Positions 22,386 through 35,230 are shown, numbered from the stretch's first letter. The stretch is DNA of 64,000 nt from Aphrophora alni (GCA_963513935.1 OY740768.1:68126231-68190230), one strand, 5' to 3'. A program made the numbers and translations. Notes: a model not told the origin generated them from the sequence alone.

Positions 22386-24583
22386 CAATTGGTTACTTGC
22401 TTTGTCTTCTGTGAAAACCAGATAAAACTGTAAAAGAACTGTAACAGTTGGACAATATATTTTAGTTGTTATTATTAAAAGTTTTATGTTAACAATTTAA
22501 TTATTATTGTTTCCTAAGATATTGTTAAACACGGCTTAATTAGCTAATGAAATCAACTCGAAATTTCGACATTTTTAACAACCCTTCACCCGTTGTGTGG
22601 CTATTGCTTAGTTTCGGGCTAATAGTCCACAAGTAATAGGCAGATGTAATATTATTATCATGAAATTCGTCCAAGTAGATTAACGCCTAATTGATCTAAT
22701 TAGTTTAAGATCTGAAGTGTCAAGGCAAAAAATTTTAAATTTGTTTGTTGTTTTCTTCAGTAATTCAACATGATTCTCTGATGGTTTTGAAAGAAGTTGC
22801 ATACGAATTTATACACATAGCTTATATCAAATATAAAATAGTAAACCAAGTAAACACAATAATTTTAAAGTTTATTATTTTCTAAATTATTTGACTCGTG
22901 GAAACTTAATTTTCCCAAGTTATTAGAGATTTGAAATCAAATCTGAAATTAATCTTCGAACGATAGTACTTAATGATGAAATGATTAATATCGATGAAAT
23001 CAAGTCACAGAATGATTTTAAGCAAGAGATCAAAGTGAAAATTACGGTTAATCTCTTTGGTGTGTGTTAATTAGAAACTGCGATGTTGGGATAAAGAAAA
23101 TGAAAAGATATAGAAGAAAAATCTTACTCTGGAAAATTTAAACTGAAATGGTTAAGTCTTTTTTGACATAGTCCAGAATGAACAACTATTTGTACCTTTT
23201 ATTCAATGTATTTTTATATATCTGCTGTGTTTATTGAAGCCTTACGTTTATTACTATTTAAATAGTATTATTTATTTTTGGACACCAATATGATATAAAT
23301 TATATTTATATAAAAGGATTGAATGTGTGCTAAACCACGTGACTAGGGTCAGTAGGCATAGGGGCAGTTATTTTTGTAAAGTAGAAGTCGTAGTGAACAT
23401 ATTAATTTCTTTGTCAAATAAAGATAAATATTCGTCATCAGAATAATTTCTAGTTTTATTTTGATACTCCACACACAATATTTACAAAAATAAAATTTAT
23501 CAACTTCATAGTTTTTATCCATTAATTACTTCCCAGGTAATTTTTTTTGTACAACTATATTTTTCTTATATATGGAACAATACAAATAATGTAAATGCAA
23601 AGATTGAGATGTATAGGTTTATCGTCTTGTCTTTATGGACGGGTTTCTACTTACGGACAGACACACTCATGAAATTATGATGGTACTTTGTTTTAACTAC
23701 GAACCCTAATAAAATGGAGAAAAAACAAAAATTTTGAATTTTAATTAGTTTTACTTGAAGTTTTTACGAAAACATAAATAAAAAAAAATATTCTCAATGG
23801 TAGTATATCATATTTTTTCGAAATACTTGTAAAAATCACTGAATATACAAATCTTTAATTGTAGTTTTTTTTAAATTCTTTACTTAATTAACTACAAATA
23901 AAATATTATTTCATTACAATTATTTTTCTAACGTGATCAAATGTTCATTCAATAAATTAAATTTACAAATAAAAGAGAAAACGATGCGGTATTATATATA
24001 GATGTATCCCGACATTGTTAAATGCCCATTCTATCACTACGCCAATTGAAAGTTCAATTCATTACACAATGAAAAATTAAATCGAATATGCTTTAAAGTT
24101 TACAATTAAACAAAATATCAATCTACTTTCTGTATTTACAATTTTTCTGTAGTTAGGTTTTTGTAAATAGTATTCGAGAAATATCAAATGATAGATGAAA
24201 TCTTTACATTATAGAAAAAACAAAACAGTCATCCGTTCAAATTCTTATATAGTCAAATTTTACAATTTTACAAATATTTAATTTTAATAGTCAAACTGTA
24301 TTGTTAACCTGTGTTAACAAAATCATAAGATGTAGTAAAGCATAAATATATTAACATTACAAAAGTTCCCAGTACTAAATTTTAACAAAATATTGCTTTA
24401 TTGTAAAGTATTAACATTTCAAAAGTTCCCAGAAAAAAAATTAATTGAAACTGCCTTAAAAGTTATTTTAATTTTTAAATGTGAAGGGTAATTTCATAAA
24501 TTAGTGTTATAGTATAATGATTCAATATTTGAAATATTGAGGTTTTGAAACCGAGGTTTTAACCGAAATCTAGTCTGATCAGC
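22386..24583. other. No feature seen
   Basis: AT-rich sequence. A 61-bp spaced duplication containing CAAAAGTTCCCAG occurs at about 24,352 and 24,413. Nothing protein-like was seen. Confidence 0.4.
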
Positions 24584-24613
24584 AAAAAAAAAAAAAAAAA
24601 AAACAAAAAAAAA
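24584..24613. repeat. Poly(A) tract
   Basis: An A-run of about 20 interrupted by one C, then nine more A. It could be the tail of a retrotransposed insert on the plus strand, but the sequence to its left is not recognised. Confidence 0.6.
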
Positions 24614-24675
24614 CATACATTCGCCATGCATGAACTTTATAATTTATTGACAAACCTTGTTTGTTTGAAACTGAA

Positions 24676-24745
24676 CACTTGAAAATGGCTGAATAGCCGA
24701 AACGGCCGTCGTTGAGAAAAAACGCAAAAAACTACTGGACGGTGA
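24676..24745 (+). repeat. Dispersed 'ATGGC...GCCGAAACG' hairpin motif, copy 1
   Basis: AAAATGGCTGAATAGCCGAAACGG forms a short stem (GGCTGAATAGCC) followed by a GAAACG word. The same arrangement recurs at 25.08, 29.9 and 36.8 kb. In my recollection such motifs are common near the 3' ends of Penelope-like and related retroelements; that link is inference. Confidence 0.45.
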
Positions 24746-25020
24746 GTAATTTAATAAATTATAATTAACAGTAGTCGGTATGGCAACAAACAATAATAAA
24801 CCTTGTTTATTTATTTTGTGTGAGTGTGTGTGTGAGCGCGTATATTGTTGGGTGCAATATATGTTAGTATGAAGAATATAATTTGTTTGTATTGCCATCA
24901 TTGCAAGTTAACAATAAAACAATTTTATCCTTTAAAATTATTATTAAAGTAAAAGAGCCGTAACTGAGGTGGTTGTGATATAAATTATTCTTGAGCTTGA
25001 CTTGTGACATAATATTAGTT

Positions 25021-25177
25021 AAAAAACTCGAACACAAGATCTCACAAAAATTACGTTCATTTAATTAAACGCGTTTCAACGACAAAATCGCCATCCTTAG
25101 TGATACATGAGCTACAATAACAAAACTATAACTGATTAAATAAACTTTTTTTTTGAGATCTTGTGTTCGAGTTTTTT
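25021..25177. mobile_element. Short inverted-repeat element with 24-bp arms
   Basis: The left arm (25,021-25,044) is six A then CTCGAACACAAGATCTCA. The right arm (25,154-25,177) is its exact reverse complement. The 109-bp interior contains, on the minus strand, the motif GATGGCGATTTTGTCG followed by TTGAAACGCG. A diverged copy of the left arm and following bases recurs at 48,603. This suggests a small non-autonomous element or a foldback junction of a longer repeat. No target-site duplication was identified. Confidence 0.6.
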
Positions 25178-26589
25178 TTTGTCTAAGTTTTTATATATTT
25201 GGAATTTGAATAATCCTAATAATTATTTTTTTATATTATTTATTTTTGAATTAGAGACAATATGTTATCGCAAAATTAAACAAGTTACTAAAATAATTTG
25301 AAACTTATTTAGTTAGACAAAATGGTCATCATTGAAAAACTTGTGAATGGAATTTGACGATTAAAAAAGTGAACAAATATTAAAACTGTCACATTCCATA
25401 AACTATTGTCAAGTATTTTACTTAAACATTTCTGGTAGATTTTACAGTTTAAGAGATGTTACATGAGAAATATATTTTAACCAAATTTTTCAAAAAATTG
25501 GAGAGAATACCGATAAGGCAATGGTTCTTATGGATGACATATTATCTCAATAAGAAATATATATATATATATTTGATGTAGCTTGTATTGATTGCTTTCA
25601 TTTACATTTCGAGAGAAATAACATCAAACTTCTACAAAAATAATGTAATCCTTATAGTTCTTCAGCTTGAATTCATTATCAAAAGTTTTAGAATAAATTA
25701 AAGTAGGTTTTGATTGTGGGTGGGAATTTTGTTGAACACAGAACAAGAAATAAATAATAAAATGTAAGTTTTTGCAAGATTTATTTGCTATATTTTCTGT
25801 AGGTTTATGATCCATGTTAAGGAAACATTTGACATACAGTATTTCTAAACATAATTTTACAATAAACACATGTTTGCGCTTAATGTTACAAAAATAAAAT
25901 CACATATCTTCCAAGAACATTTAAAATTAGTAAAATGAATCAAGACACGCGATGTAGAGTATGAAGTAAAGACATCTACAACGCGTGAGTTCTCGAGATA
26001 ATTTGCCATGCCATGTAAACAATAACAAACTCCGAAGAGAGCCGTTCTCATATTTGATAAGAGAAACACCTCCGCAATGGTGAGACATAAGAAAACCATT
26101 AGACATATTGCATTAGAACCCTAGCCGATAGTACAATCTAAATATTTGAATACACTAGAGGTTACAAGAATGTGGTTTCCCTTTCTAAATGGTCGTTCGC
26201 TTTTATCGTTCTAATGGTCATTCTTGACGGAAGTGGAAATCCAACGCCCAAGCTTTACAACATATTTGCATGTAGGCTTACGAGATATACCTTCACTGCC
26301 CTATCAATCTTGTTTATGGTCGTACTTTTTCTTTTAAGGTTAACGGTCACAAAGTACGGTTTACCAATAGATTTACTATGATTTGTTATTAAGGATATTG
26401 ACAGGTTATTGATGTAACAGCGGGGTGACTCATTTTTCTGTCAATGACTTTAGGTCATCGTTGTGGGTTGTTCTTATAATGAAGGAGTACAGATGGTTTG
26501 TCAGAATAGTATTATCTTGACTACTCTCAAAGGATAGAGAAACATTGAATCGATACTGATACTCGTGGGAAAAAGCAAAATCTAAACCC
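25178..26589. other. No gene seen
   Basis: AT-rich, with a short (AT)n run at 25,558-25,571. The frames near 25.6-26.4 kb are short and unrecognised. A forkhead-like word (TGTAAACAATA) sits near 26,017 in a slightly GC-richer patch. Confidence 0.4.
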
Positions 26590-26782
26590 TTTGTTAGTAA
26601 AATTTCTTTAAATTTTTTTTGTTTTGAAAGTCTCTACTTTGTGTCAGTTACACTAATGGGAATTGAGACGTAAAGTAACATCCTTAACGTCAATAACTGG
26701 AGGATCGACAGGATCGATCCTGCGTAACCAACTGCATAGAACTAGACGTTCCTTAACCAACTGTGCCACACCGGTCCCCTTT
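26590..26782 (-). mobile_element. tRNA-derived SINE (candidate)
   Basis: On the minus strand the element opens with GGGACCGGTG and then TGGCACAGTTGG, a near-perfect RNA polymerase III A box. About 36 nt later comes GGATCGATCC, a good B-box match. The spacing is that of a tRNA. A tRNA-unrelated body follows, and the far end is A-rich (CAAAACAAAAAAAA around 26,612-26,625), as expected for a SINE tail. The anticodon arm is not convincing, so it is not a functional tRNA. Target-site duplications were not found. Confidence 0.6.
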
Positions 26783-29700
26783 TAAGTAACTTTTTTAAAC
26801 ATGGATGTATGTTCAATATATGTTTACATAATTGTTTTATTTTCAGTAGAAATGTATATTTCAGATTGCCTGTTTTTACATAAATTATAATCTCTTTTCA
26901 CCTATTAGAACATTCTTCCAGGACCTAAGAGTAGCGGAAGGTTGTTATAATAAGTGAAAACACATTCGGGTACACCTTAGTATAGATACTATTCACAACT
27001 AAGTAATGGAAGATTGAAATGATGTACCTTATTTGCGATTAGAGAAACTTTCCTACTTTACTTAAAACCATATTCTCTCCCCCTCCCTTACAAATCTTTA
27101 AGAAGAATGCCTGCAACGTAAATTATTAAAGTTAGTAGATTCAAGATTAATAATGGTGATGGTAATATCTAAATAAAAACTAAAAAATTATAACTGAATT
27201 GAGGTGATTGAAATGTAAATGTTCCGACGTTCCCCAGAATTGTACAGAAATATTAAATCATTTCGCGATATTAGATTTGATCTATTAAATTATAGATTGA
27301 CTATATAGTTTTTCTTTTGCATTTATTAAAGTCTCTAGAGGGGCCACCCCTCCTAACGGTGACGTGGGCACGACCTCATATATCTCTAGGGATACATATC
27401 ATGTGGAATACGTATATACCGACTTCTCTTAAATCACTGTGGTTGTCCGTTTGGAGTAATAGTGTTAATCTATTGTTATTTCTTGCTGTAGAAGTTAAAA
27501 CGGAACAACAATTTGCGAAAATAATTTATATGTACTACAAATTGAAGGTAAAGAGCATCTAAATTTCAATATTTTATGACTTCCGTGTTTATCAATTGGT
27601 CACTGAATAAGGTTAGGCTTTTTAGGTTCGACTTTACATTAAATGCGATGATTGTACAAGGTAGACAGATAATGTTGAGAGAGAAGGAAGGGCTAGACAC
27701 TAAGTCATTATTTTAAAAAAATATATAGGGGTTGGGGGAAACAGTGTGAGTGATATTTTCAGGGAAGCCTGTCACAAGCAGCCCTACCCCACCCCACCAC
27801 TTCTTTAATTCTGTTTTTCACTGTCTCTTGAATTTTTTCATCAACTGCTGATGCATACAGCGTTCATTTGAAAGCATTCTCTTTTTCTATATCTGTCTCT
27901 CTCGCTCTTACATTCGCCGTCTCGAATACCGCCTTCTATCGTCTTATTTCATTTCCTTAATAACTTAAAGCCCGTTGGAATTGAAAACTAAAAAAAATAA
28001 AAGGGAAGAAGCCGTATATAAATCGTGTCATTTTCATTTTTTCCTCTTTCTCTTTGTTGGCATCCTTTTCTTCACCCCTCCTCCTCCATCCAGGAATCAC
28101 TGAATCGAAAAGGGATGCTTTACGAGTTGGACGAACCGTCCTGAATTTCAACAACGGCTCCCTCGCCTCGAATTAGAAAATTTACGCTCCACTGCTTTTC
28201 TAGGCTCGGCCATGTCTTCAGTTCGCTCGACGAAAATTACGAGCTTTTATTCTTTTCTTTTAAACTGACATAAATATTAGCTCAGACGTGCCACACTTTT
28301 ATAGCAAAGGGAGAAACCTCTTTCATTTATATTCATTGAGGGGCCAAAAAGTAGGTCATTGGATGTGATAGGGATATCTATTAGTACACGGAGTTTAATC
28401 CGAGTATTATTTATTCTTTCGTAGATATACTTAAAGAAATATTTAAAAGCTTTAATGAATGTTTGTTAACTATGAACATTTGTACGCTAAAAATTGAGAT
28501 ATTGTTACAACAATAAAAGGCAATTATAACTATATAACATATTACACAAACACCACAAATACTCTCAAAGATTGAAGAATAACCTTAATTTCCTAAATTT
28601 ATTAAATATTATTAAAATCTATTGTAATTAAATTCAAGATAATATAGAAGTAAATAAATAAAAATTCCTTTGTTAATTTCTATTTAGATTATGATACTTA
28701 AAAATTTGGTTTATGACATTTAGAGTATAGATTGTGTCAAAGATGTGTTTTTTGTTACATCTTTATTGATCAAGTAAACAATTTTGTAAATATTTAATAA
28801 TCCCATATTTTGTATATTTGTGTGTTTTTCACATATCGTTTGTTTTAAGTTACAATTTTCGTGTATTGGTATGGATTCTATATTTCATGATAAAAAGCAT
28901 AAATTAAATAATAACCACTCATGTCCTGTTTTGTTAAAAAAAAAAAAGTATTTTAATTGACGATGACAAAAAGGACATTGCCCTTGTAGAATCTACCTTT
29001 TACCATATAAATTTTTTTTTTTAATTGCCTAACTTTTCTCTTCATTAATTAGTTTAGTTATTGCTATTGTTTAAGTAATATTATATTGTTTGGAATTATT
29101 TTACTGTATTATTTATATATAGGTACAAATATATATTGATTTCATTTCATATTACATCGAGTAATGAAATACTAGTGTACAAAAAACATTTCAATAATCT
29201 GTTTGTAAAGTCACGAAGGTCTCGGAATATAAAATTATAAAATATATGTTGCTAAGATAATTTTGAAGGAAAATTATTAATTTATATGTGTTAAATAAAT
29301 AATTATGATTAAGACTCGAATAAAATAATTTATTGCAAATATTCTTTCATAAACATTTTTACCCTAAATAAAATACAAATTAAAATGTGTATGTATTGCG
29401 TAAATGTTCCTGTCTAATGTGAAATGCAAATAAATAATAATGATATTTGCACATCACTAACACACTCCCAGTAAGTAAATAGACCTGTGCATTGGATATA
29501 AAAATAGTGTATTTTTTTTATCAAGCCTTAAAATTATAATTAAAAAAATATCTTAAGAGGTGACATTATCTTAACTAGAGTTACAACATTGTATATAGGG
29601 TATGTGTTGAATTCTCTTCTCATTTTGTTATAGTTTTGACTACTTAAAACGAAGAAATCCATTACAGGAATATTAAAGAAACTAATACTTCGGAACAACT

Positions 29701-29820
29701 GACATTCTGCTTGTTGTGTTTACGTCAGATGGGAAATTAAAAATGACATCTGTTTCAAAAAAAGTTAAACTGTAATATTAAAATAAACGAAATATTTTGT
29801 TTAATTGTTGAAACAAATCA
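26783..29820. other. No gene seen; one GC-richer patch
   Basis: Mostly AT-rich. About 27,780-28,260 is more complex (CT-rich, then CGAACCGTCC, CCCTCGCCTCG and GGCTCGGCCATG) and could be conserved non-coding DNA. Its minus frame of 65 codons is dominated by K, E and F and is not recognised. Confidence 0.35.
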
Positions 29821-29822
29821 AA

Positions 29823-29975
29823 TACTCCACAAACAGCAAAAATAATTTTAAAACAATTTTCATAAAAAACAAACTTTATTTGTGACAGCTGTTTCGCTGT
29901 TAGGCATCTTCACACAACATTTTGAACATCCTGCAGCAGAGTTTGAATATTCATATTTGTAGGAGTTGTGGATAA
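29823..29975 (-). repeat. Dispersed 'GAAGATGCC...GAAAC' motif, copy with flanks
   Basis: On the minus strand: TGTGTGAAGATGCCTAACAG then CGAAACAGCTGTCACAAATAAA. The stem-and-GAAAC arrangement matches the copies at 24.7, 25.08 and 36.8 kb, and the following ATTTGTGA/CAAATAAA region resembles the 36.8-kb copy. Confidence 0.5.
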
Positions 29976-30355
29976 AGTTACAGAAAAGTATTTGGATTTA
30001 AGATTTTAAGTCATATGGGTTAGTGTGACACTTTTTAATCTGTTGGTGTATACCAATTTTGCTACACACTGAAGTATTTTCTTGAGCCCATGTTTATGTC
30101 TTTGTATCGTTCAATTTAAGAACTCTCCGACAGTCAGAGTAAAAAATAAGATATTTATTAGCAGCATTTCTCCCTGCACTTATTACAAATGGGTTGGAAA
30201 TAGCTCCGAGTTGAAAATAGAGTCATGGACTGAAGTGAGTTCATGTAAATTAGGCACCGGCATTAGATTGTATAAAGTGTTGTGTCGCTTGGCCCATGGC
30301 AAGTTTTTTATATAATCATAGTTCGTAGAAATAACTACTCGATGTTAATCTGATC

Positions 30356-30430
30356 TGGTACCGTACTTAATGTGTACGGTACCACTTTATAGTATAGTGG
30401 TACTACATAATACAACTTATAGTATTATGT
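30356..30430. other. Three consecutive perfect hairpins
   Basis: Hairpin 1 has arms TGGTACCGTAC/GTACGGTACCA (30,356-30,384, 7-nt loop). Hairpin 2 has arms GTACCACT/AGTGGTAC (30,379-30,403, 9-nt loop). Hairpin 3 has arms ACATAATAC/GTATTATGT (30,405-30,430, 8-nt loop). Hairpins 1 and 2 share bases 30,379-30,384, so they are mutually exclusive. Confidence 0.7.
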
Positions 30431-33179
30431 GAGTCCTTTGATCAAAAGTCAACTTGTAAATGAGGCTAACAGCAATTGTATTAATTTGTGCATTTAAATT
30501 ACACTAAAATGATTATGTTATAATAAAACCCATTGTCTCTCCCAATTATATAACTGCTCTTCGTACAAAAGTAAAGGTCTGGTTCTATTTTTCCAATTGA
30601 TATGAATGTAAATTGCGCTAGATGAATTTCGCTGTGTATCAAAAAGTGTTTTGGCTCTATCTGAACTTTTGTCTCTTTAAGAAGTGTTACAATTTTTTGT
30701 ATTAGAAATGTTACCAACAATTAATGCAATAACTTCCCTTTGAGTTTAACTTTTATAAGTTAGTATACGATTTAAAACCGCTGACATCTGAAGTATTCCC
30801 TTTTGTTGACAATGTGTTTAAAAATATCTTTGATTAACGAAGGATGTGCGACATGGTATTCCAAGATAGAGACGGTGCTAAACGGTGAGGAGGAATGAAT
30901 GCGGAATTCTTTCAAACACAATACAGTGAAGGAACTAAGAAAAAGTAAAATGTAAAAGAAAAGAAGAAAGAACGACTGTGACGGCGCTAAGGAGAGCAAT
31001 AAATTAACCGCTAATTGCTGTCTCAACAGGGCACACATTTAGAACGCAGCCTTGTGCGGCGCGTACTCACATTCCGGCTTCATTGCGGGGGCTTTCCTTC
31101 ACTTTCACTGTATTTTAGTTTGTACTTTATGTTAGTTTATATTTTTAATAAATACAAATTTGTAAATACATCATAAACTTCAGTTTGAAGTACTTTAAAA
31201 ATAAAATATGTGACTCTAAATTTAATTCTGTCAAGGGTACTTGCAATGTTTAAAATGTTTCTCTACTTATCTCTCTCACCCTAAGAAGTAAAATAATTTC
31301 ATAAATGGATTAAAACTTTGTACGCTCAGGTTGCATTTACTATATTTAAGCTAAATAAGTCTATTCTATTTTGTTGACTCATAGAGGAGGCGCTTGGGAT
31401 TGAAAACTTCAAGAATATGCTCTTCAATTTGTGAGACATCCATAGTGATTCTCGTTTGATACATATGATGTTGGCTTTATTTTGGCTTTCTCCTTATGGT
31501 GGTTTGATCACAATAAAATATAAAACCGTAGGTTGCAAATCAGAGATCTGACTGTAATAAATCTGCATATTTTGACTATATTATAAATCTCAGAAGTTGT
31601 CTGTTCCTAAATATTGTTTTATTTTTGTGAATGTTTATCACAAGTAAACTATACATAATGACTCAGTTTGACTTTTGTACAGAATTAATTATAATTATTG
31701 TTTAGGCCTATATAATTAATATTGTTACTTAGATATGAGAAAGAGGAATTGCTGAGATTTTAGAAGCGAATGAAATATAAATTAATTGTGTACAACGTCA
31801 TTAATCTTGATTACTATAATTTTAATAGGATCCTGATAAGACTGTCATAGTTGCAAAGAAAATAAAGATAAAGGCGATTTTAATCAATTGATTTAGGCTG
31901 GGTCCATCACGCAACTAAACCCTTCAAGATTTAAGCTATACTTAACACAAAATTAAAGGGATTCCTTTTGATGTGCTTCAGCTAAAATACAGAAATAATT
32001 ATACTTGCTTTTGATTTGTCTTTGTTATTTGTTACTTTTATTAAATAGTCTAAAGTTAAAAACATTTTATTTAAGCTTGGTTACACCAAAGTTGAAATTA
32101 TATTACATAAGATTTGTATTATATTTTTATCAAACAGAATGTATTTCTTAGCGACCGAAAATAATTTTGGAAGGTTTCTTAAAATAATTCTAAATTACAA
32201 AATAGAAATTATTTATACACGAAAGATAGAACAGGTCAACGTATTCGAAAATACGAAATTAGAAGTTAAAGTTGTTAAAATGTCTGAATCCCTGGAGTAT
32301 TTTCCAAATTTTTGTGTTTTGTAAATCTTTTTATATATTTAGACGTAAAAAAAAAAATTATAACAACAGCAAAATAAATTGATGAACCCTATGGTAACCA
32401 AATGAATTTAAAACAACTTTCCATGACTAAAGTGTTTGTTTCTTAAACTGTACAACTCCTATTCTATTAATTAACACAATTTAGTTTGTTCATTTAAGTT
32501 CCTGAAGGTTTTTAACTGAAGGGGAGGTGTATTTAGATTAAATTTTTAGAATTTATTTCAGAATTCAGAATCATCGTGGGATGTTGGTATATTGTTATGG
32601 TGATATCCTTGTTGCATATTAACTGCATAAAGAAAATACAATGTATCACATTAATTTGTTAAAACAAGTTAAAACTAAATGTACACCTTATTCATGTATA
32701 CATTTTCAAGAAAAGTTGCAGAATTTGATTTGTAATTAAATTTTTGTGATTAAAATGACAGAACTTTTACATTTTTTGGTATTTAAGCTGTTAAATGTTA
32801 AAACAAACTTATAATGGTTGCTATTTATAGTCAGGTCAAAAAACCTAAATTCGTGCGTTTGGGGGGGGGGCATTATTTTGATAATTTCAATTAATATTTT
32901 ACATGCTAAGGATAAAATTGAGCTTGGGAGCCATTTTTAAATTTTGGCGTTTGGCCGCCATTTCCAAAAATGGTGCCCAATATTTGGAAATGAGAAAATA
33001 TAAAAATCTCCCAAACTACTTGAACAACTGTCATGGTTATTTTGAACAATAGGATAATTTTTGGATAGGTATTTAATCTCTCTATATGTTTCACAATGTG
33101 ACGGGTTGCAATCTGAAAGGAATAAAACTGAAAATGTATTTTTTAAATGTTTTATAATATCGCACAATCTTTTGCTCAC
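30431..33179. other. No gene seen
   Basis: AT-rich. A minus-strand frame of 88 codons (30,772-31,038) is hydrophobic and unrecognised. A CpG-rich patch lies at 31,040-31,095. A G10 run is at 32,861-32,870. GGCCGCCATTTCC near 32,953 belongs to the dispersed ATGGCGGCC word set. Confidence 0.4.
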
Positions 33180-33760
33180 TGGGTCATTGTAGAAGGATAG
33201 TTCTTTATCAACTTCAAGTCGCTGTATTTAACTGTAGTTGTGTCATATTATTTAGCTGAAGATGCGCTTCATTGCTCTGATCTTCCCCAAGCCAAAGAAG
33301 CGTTCTACTGTGTCACAACCAATAAACGTGTATACTCCAAGAGGAGCACACCCTTTGTCTTGTTCTGAGAACAGTGAGAGACAGTTGTAGAATTCTATGC
33401 CATTTCCCGATATCTTCTTGTACATATACATATCCTGTTCAGTTAGGTGACTGATGTATGAAGCCAATTTATCCATACATCTGTGTCTTCGAAATAAAAA
33501 AAATAAAACAACTGGATGAGAACCGCCTAGGTGTGCTGCTTGGAAAAACGCCCTGATAATTTGCTTCAGTTGAACATAGTGCTTCGAATCTGGGATCGCG
33601 TTCGTAGATGTGAGATTATAGGAAAGACGATCCATGGTGTAATACCAGTCACCACTGTGCTCAGAGGTTTGCCACTATAAATCATGGTAGGAGTTTCTCC
33701 CCTCGTTAAGAGGTCGATAACTTGCTTCATTGCAATGTGGTTTACCAACATCTTGCAATG
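33180..33760 (-). pseudogene. Fragment of an unnamed protein family with a GCDT...GLGK motif
   Basis: The clearest piece is a 127-codon minus-strand frame at 33,252-33,635. It contains PDSKHYVQLKQIIRAFFQ, then a segment VVLFFLFRRHRCMDKLASY, and ends with GVYTFIGCDTVERFFGLGK followed by IRAMKRIFS. From memory, a string like H(A/T)-x-TGCD(T/Y)xSxFxGxGKxxAxK is shared by many uncharacterised metazoan proteins, some apparently multicopy. Its GCD...G.GK form resembles the helix-two-turn-helix loop of XPG/FEN1-type nucleases; that comparison is inference. The frame ends at a stop soon after the motif, and neighbouring frames at 33,566-33,751 and 32,937-33,179 may hold frameshifted continuations. 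No start or splice context was established. It could be a dead transposon-encoded gene or an exon. Confidence 0.45.
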
Positions 33761-35230
33761 GACAGAGTCTGTGTCGCAAAGTTTTTACTTTTTCTTTTCC
33801 TGATAGGATTGTACAGCGATCTAAGTTAGTTCCAGAAGAAAGTCTGTTCTGCTATGGTATTCCCCTCATCATCTGTGTACAGACTCTTGACTACTTACTC
33901 CGTCGTTGGCTGTCCAGTGTAAAGTGAACGAATATGAGCCATTGACTAAATTATTTTTAATGTGAAATAGTACCAAGAATTTTTTTTTTTAATTATAACT
34001 ATTACCTAATAGTTTTAGAGCTGGGTTATTTTAGTAGAATATGAATTTTGGTTCTAGGACAAATTATATGATTTCATCAATAACCGCTTGCATATTTAAA
34101 AAGAGTAATAAAATCTTAAATTGTATTTTTATGTGGAGTCTTCAGATACAAAATATAGACTTAAATTTTAAAATCCCATCTAAGAATGAATGTAACTTAT
34201 TAATTGCCAAGTTTTTCTCCATGTGTGAGAGTAAGTGGTGTAGACTTTTTATGATATTTTTATTTTACTTTTACTATTTTTGTATGAATATATTTTTAAA
34301 ACATTTTGAAAGAAATATACACATTTATATATATTTATAAAACATAGAATAAGCTTGTGTCGTTTTATCTATTAACTAATCCAAGCTGAAATCTTTTCTT
34401 GAACAAAATAGGCTTTTAAACAACGGCGATAAAACTTTATTTTAGTTTTTTCCCAATTATTCCTGAACGTCAATTTATTTTACTTGTAACGTTGCCCATT
34501 AGTTTGGGCCACTGATGTTAATTTTTATGAAAAATTGAACAAATTCGTTGTAAAAGTCGAGGAATTGCAACTTTCATAATTAATTTTGTTTTAAAATTGT
34601 TTAGCTCTAAGCAAATTTGTTTTTACCGATAACAAACTAGCTGGCATTTTTTTTTTGAGATGACTACCAATACGTTTTGTTAGGAGTCGATTTTGAGAAA
34701 TTCGAAATTTTCGATACCCACATAATTTGATTTCTCGAAAAAGTGGAAGAATTATCCACAATTCGATTTTAATCAAAATTGATCGACTAGTTGTCGCTGA
34801 ACAATACTTAACAGACAACAGACAAATGGCATTTCAAAAACTATTTGTTAAGGCTAGAGGGACCTCTGCAAGTTGACCTATAGCATATCATTCTCTATAC
34901 TAACTACACATGAGAAAATACAAATAATATGAAATAGTAGATACTACTATAGATATACTTATCCGACTTCAAGAACTAAATCGTATCTTACTGATGTAGT
35001 GTCAAAACGTAATTATAAAAATGTAGGAGAAACTGGTACAGATGAAAAATCAACGGAGAAGAAAACCCAGCTCATTGTGGATTAACGACTGAACAAATTT
35101 AATCAAGAATTAAAAATTCATAACCTAAACGAAAAGACTGTTTATTTTATCGTGGTTTGTTTGTCTTTTTCAAAAATTAATAATTATAAATGAACGTATC
35201 TTTAAAATATATCACACTTTTCAATAAGAC
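33761..35230. other. No gene seen
   Basis: AT-rich. Frames near 34.0-34.3 kb (plus) and 34.6-34.8 kb (minus) are short and unrecognised. Confidence 0.4.

Noticed and set aside
26172..26381. 69-codon plus frame with a hydrophobic start
   Set aside because: No family motif and short length; a signal-like start in AT-rich DNA is common by chance.
26700..26782. Functional tRNA gene
   Set aside because: A and B boxes are present, but no convincing acceptor stem or anticodon arm can be drawn and an A-rich-tailed body follows; SINE is the better reading.
27957..28154. 65-codon minus frame rich in K and E
   Set aside because: Low-complexity reading of a CT-rich tract.
31040..31095. Minus-strand first exon (ATGAAGCCGGAAT before GTGAGT)
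   Set aside because: Only four codons lie between the ATG and the donor-like site, with no supporting partner exon.
32861..32870. G10 homopolymer as a regulatory site
   Set aside because: A single homopolymer run without additional G-runs; could be slippage or a sequencing artefact.
34041..34340. 99-codon plus frame
   Set aside because: Composition is AT-driven (F, I, K, N, Y) with no motif; judged a chance frame.
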